DNA from: Lachnospiraceae bacterium
GTDB taxonomy: Bacteria; Bacillota; Clostridia; Lachnospirales; Lachnospiraceae
NCBI GenBank assembly: GCA_021199655.1
Contig: JAJQHQ010000027.1
Location: 79,985-143,984 of the forward strand
DNA: 64,000 bases
Direction: 5' to 3'
Shown one piece after another: positions 62,628 to 64,000 of the stretch. Under the pieces are notes generated by a model, which saw only the letters and a list, made by a program, of their open reading frames with translations, ran no database searches and was not told the origin of the DNA. The first letter of the stretch is position 1, and each line of letters opens with the position of its first letter. The translations under genes were made by a program, and so were the position numbers.

Positions 62628-64000
62628 TTATCTTCTTTCCCGACGGCGGTATCCTCCGCTTATGAGGAGAACCGCCAATGCAGCAAGCATCAGTACCAGA
62701 TACGGAGCGATCGGAATCTCATCCCCGGTCTGTACGGACGAGGTTTCCATCTCTTTCTCCGTCTCGATCTCAGACTCAGTTTCTGACATTTCCTCACTTT
62801 CTTCCGTATATTCCGTTTCCTGATCCACGGATGGTTCCTCCGGCTCTATATAATAGCCAGTCGGCAGATCATAGAACCTGTTCACAAAGGAAAGCGCAGT
62901 GTATCCGCCCGTTTCTGTCACCAGTATTTCATGTCCGGCTTCAAAGTCTGCATAGCAGAGGATACCATCTCCGACCTTAAAGGAGTCGATCATGTCGCCG
63001 TTCTCATCACATTCTGCCGCATAGTAAGTCATTCCCGCCTGCAGACCGGTAAAGGTAACCGTCACAGAATCCATATAGACATAGTTCAGCGCTACGATAT
63101 CTGCTACACGGGTTGTGTAATCTGCGTCGCTGTAGAGAGTCACGTAGAACGTTGCGTCTTCTGCCCCGATACGGCTGTCGTCATCCAGTACCAGATCTTT
63201 TGTCACGGATACCGATATCTGTTCCTCTTTTGCAACTTCATTCTTCGGATCTTTCATCTCCACTGCCGCTGTGCCGTCAGTTCCTACGGTAAAGGTTATT
63301 GCATCAGCAACCCTGTAGTCCTCCGGTGCGCTTACCTCGATCAGCCGATAGGTTTCGCCAGCCACCAGCTTACCTGTGATCACATGCGCGGAGCCGTCGG
63401 ATATCCATTCATCGATCTTATTGCCGTCTGCGTCAATGACACGAAGCGTCGCTCCGGCAAGCGCTGCGCCTGTAGTCGCATCGGTCTTTGTGATCGTTGC
63501 CAGCGTCACGTCGTTGACAAATGCAATTACGGTATCCGTATATGCGGTCCCGCTGATCGTATCCGATGTACTGTCAGCTGCTTTGCTGACGATCGCTGCC
63601 GTGCCGAGCGTGCCGTCACCGTTGTCGCTCACTGTCACTTTCACCGTATAAACCGTGCTGTCATATACATACGTATCTGCTGTCCCGGGAATCTTTTCAT
63701 TGACCGTATAGGTAAAGGTCTTCCCAATGTCTTCCTGATCGTAATAAATTGCTGCGAAGCTGATCACACCGTTTGCGTCATTTGCCGCGGTCTCGATCAC
63801 ACTGCCCGCCTCATCTTTCAGTTCGAATAAGAACGTGCCCAGAACCGTATCCTCACTCTTCATGCTCTTTACTGCCTTCAGCGTGATATTTCCGGATGCG
63901 GTATAGGGTTCCTCCAGTGGCTCCTCCTGCGGTTCTTCTTCCTGTGGTTCTTCCTCCTGTGGTTCTTCTTCCTGTGGTTCTTCCTCCTGTGGTTCTTCCT
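62628..64000 (-). CDS. Surface pilin-like protein with FctA and Cna_B domains, partial at its N-terminus
   Basis: The 5' part lies outside the window; at least 457 codons are seen. At the window edge there is a Glu/Pro/Gln repeat (EEEPQEEEPQ), a likely wall-spanning stalk. Then an FctA/Spy0128-type pilin domain (GTFLFELKDEAGSV, FTYTVNEKIPG, YVYDSTVYTVKVTVSDNGDG), then a Cna_B/SpaA domain (ATITKTDATTGAALAGATLRV, YRLIEVSAPEDYRV), then a further beta domain (SVTKDLVLDDDSR, VTFTGLQAGMTYYAAECDENG). The end has a sortase-like VQTGD signal, a membrane span (APYLVLMLAALAVLLISGG) and an Arg-rich tail. Isopeptide bonds are likely in the first two domains. Confidence 0.88.
   Translation of the reverse strand, partial: EEPQEEEPQEEEPQEEEPQEEEPQEEPLEEPYTASGNITLKAVKSMKSEDTVLGTFLFELKDEAGSVIETAANDANGVISFAAIYYDQEDIGKTFTYTVNEKIPGTADTYVYDSTVYTVKVTVSDNGDGTLGTAAIVSKAADSTSDTISGTAYTDTVIAFVNDVTLATITKTDATTGAALAGATLRVIDADGNKIDEWISDGSAHVITGKLVAGETYRLIEVSAPEDYRVADAITFTVGTDGTAAVEMKDPKNEVAKEEQISVSVTKDLVLDDDSRIGAEDATFYVTLYSDADYTTRVADIVALNYVYMDSVTVTFTGLQAGMTYYAAECDENGDMIDSFKVGDGILCYADFEAGHEILVTETGGYTALSFVNRFYDLPTGYYIEPEEPSVDQETEYTEESEEMSETESEIETEKEMETSSVQTGDEIPIAPYLVLMLAALAVLLISGGYRRRERR

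Overview
The window looks like a chromosomal segment of a spore-forming clostridial Firmicute, most likely of the Lachnospiraceae. This rests on gene content and order: a cotJABC spore-coat operon, a spoIIM-like gene near xerD and scpAB, the apt-rel-MBL-hemZ-hisS series, proBAC, an ECF transporter S component, YknXYZ-type export genes and an LPxTG-variant pilin with FctA-like and Cna_B-like domains. I found no rRNA, tRNA or CRISPR array and no intact transposase or prophage.

Layout: 1-1193 holds an ftsW/spoVE-type gene cut by the window edge. 1438-2801 is cotJABC, facing a truncated xerD-like gene (2798-3583). 3826-7475 carries DUF362, a small protein, spoIIM-like, scpB and scpA, all on the minus strand. 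7799-16050 carries a metallophosphoesterase, a D,D-carboxypeptidase, cardiolipin synthase, rpsU, alaS and a siroheme-dehydrogenase/RNase H fusion. 16213-17247 is DAHP synthase. 17300-21369 is a carbohydrate-type ABC importer with a HAD phosphatase. Then follow MATE (21718), pepT, a glycine-rich repeat protein and proC-proA-proB (to 28511). 29064-31682 is a large PEP/pyruvate-binding-domain protein. 31843-40000 holds purC, a UPF0340 gene, an ECF S component, a CDF metal exporter behind a NiCo (czcD) riboswitch, fabH, nudC, tsf and rpsB. 40279-46454 is an export operon with two adaptor proteins. 46657-48121 is a small gene and glyA. 48474-49799 is a DUF1294 fusion. 49802-57207 is hisS, an HD-GYP gene, a frameshifted hemZ, an MBL hydrolase, rel and apt. 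57419-60348 is cstA and two unknown genes. 60816-64000 holds an LCP protein, a BlaI/MecI-type regulator and a surface pilin running off the end.

The most unusual signal lies between genes. A roughly 160-225 bp element occurs three times (7632-7799, 28600-28819, 59150-59374) with nested stems, and its inner stem-loop module keeps its pairing and loop while the stem sequence changes. This looks like a structured RNA or a mobile palindromic element. Two further families of short intergenic hairpins recur across the window: a 27-nt GTAACTGT/ACAGTTAC hairpin and a 25-nt GTACYTCGCA/TGCGARGTAC hairpin with compensatory changes. Other notable points are a tyrosine recombinase without its catalytic tyrosine, a SirC-type/RNase H fusion, a hemZ with two one-base frame breaks in homopolymers, and adaptor proteins with very acidic Tyr/Asp/Glu tails or Ser/Glu inserts.
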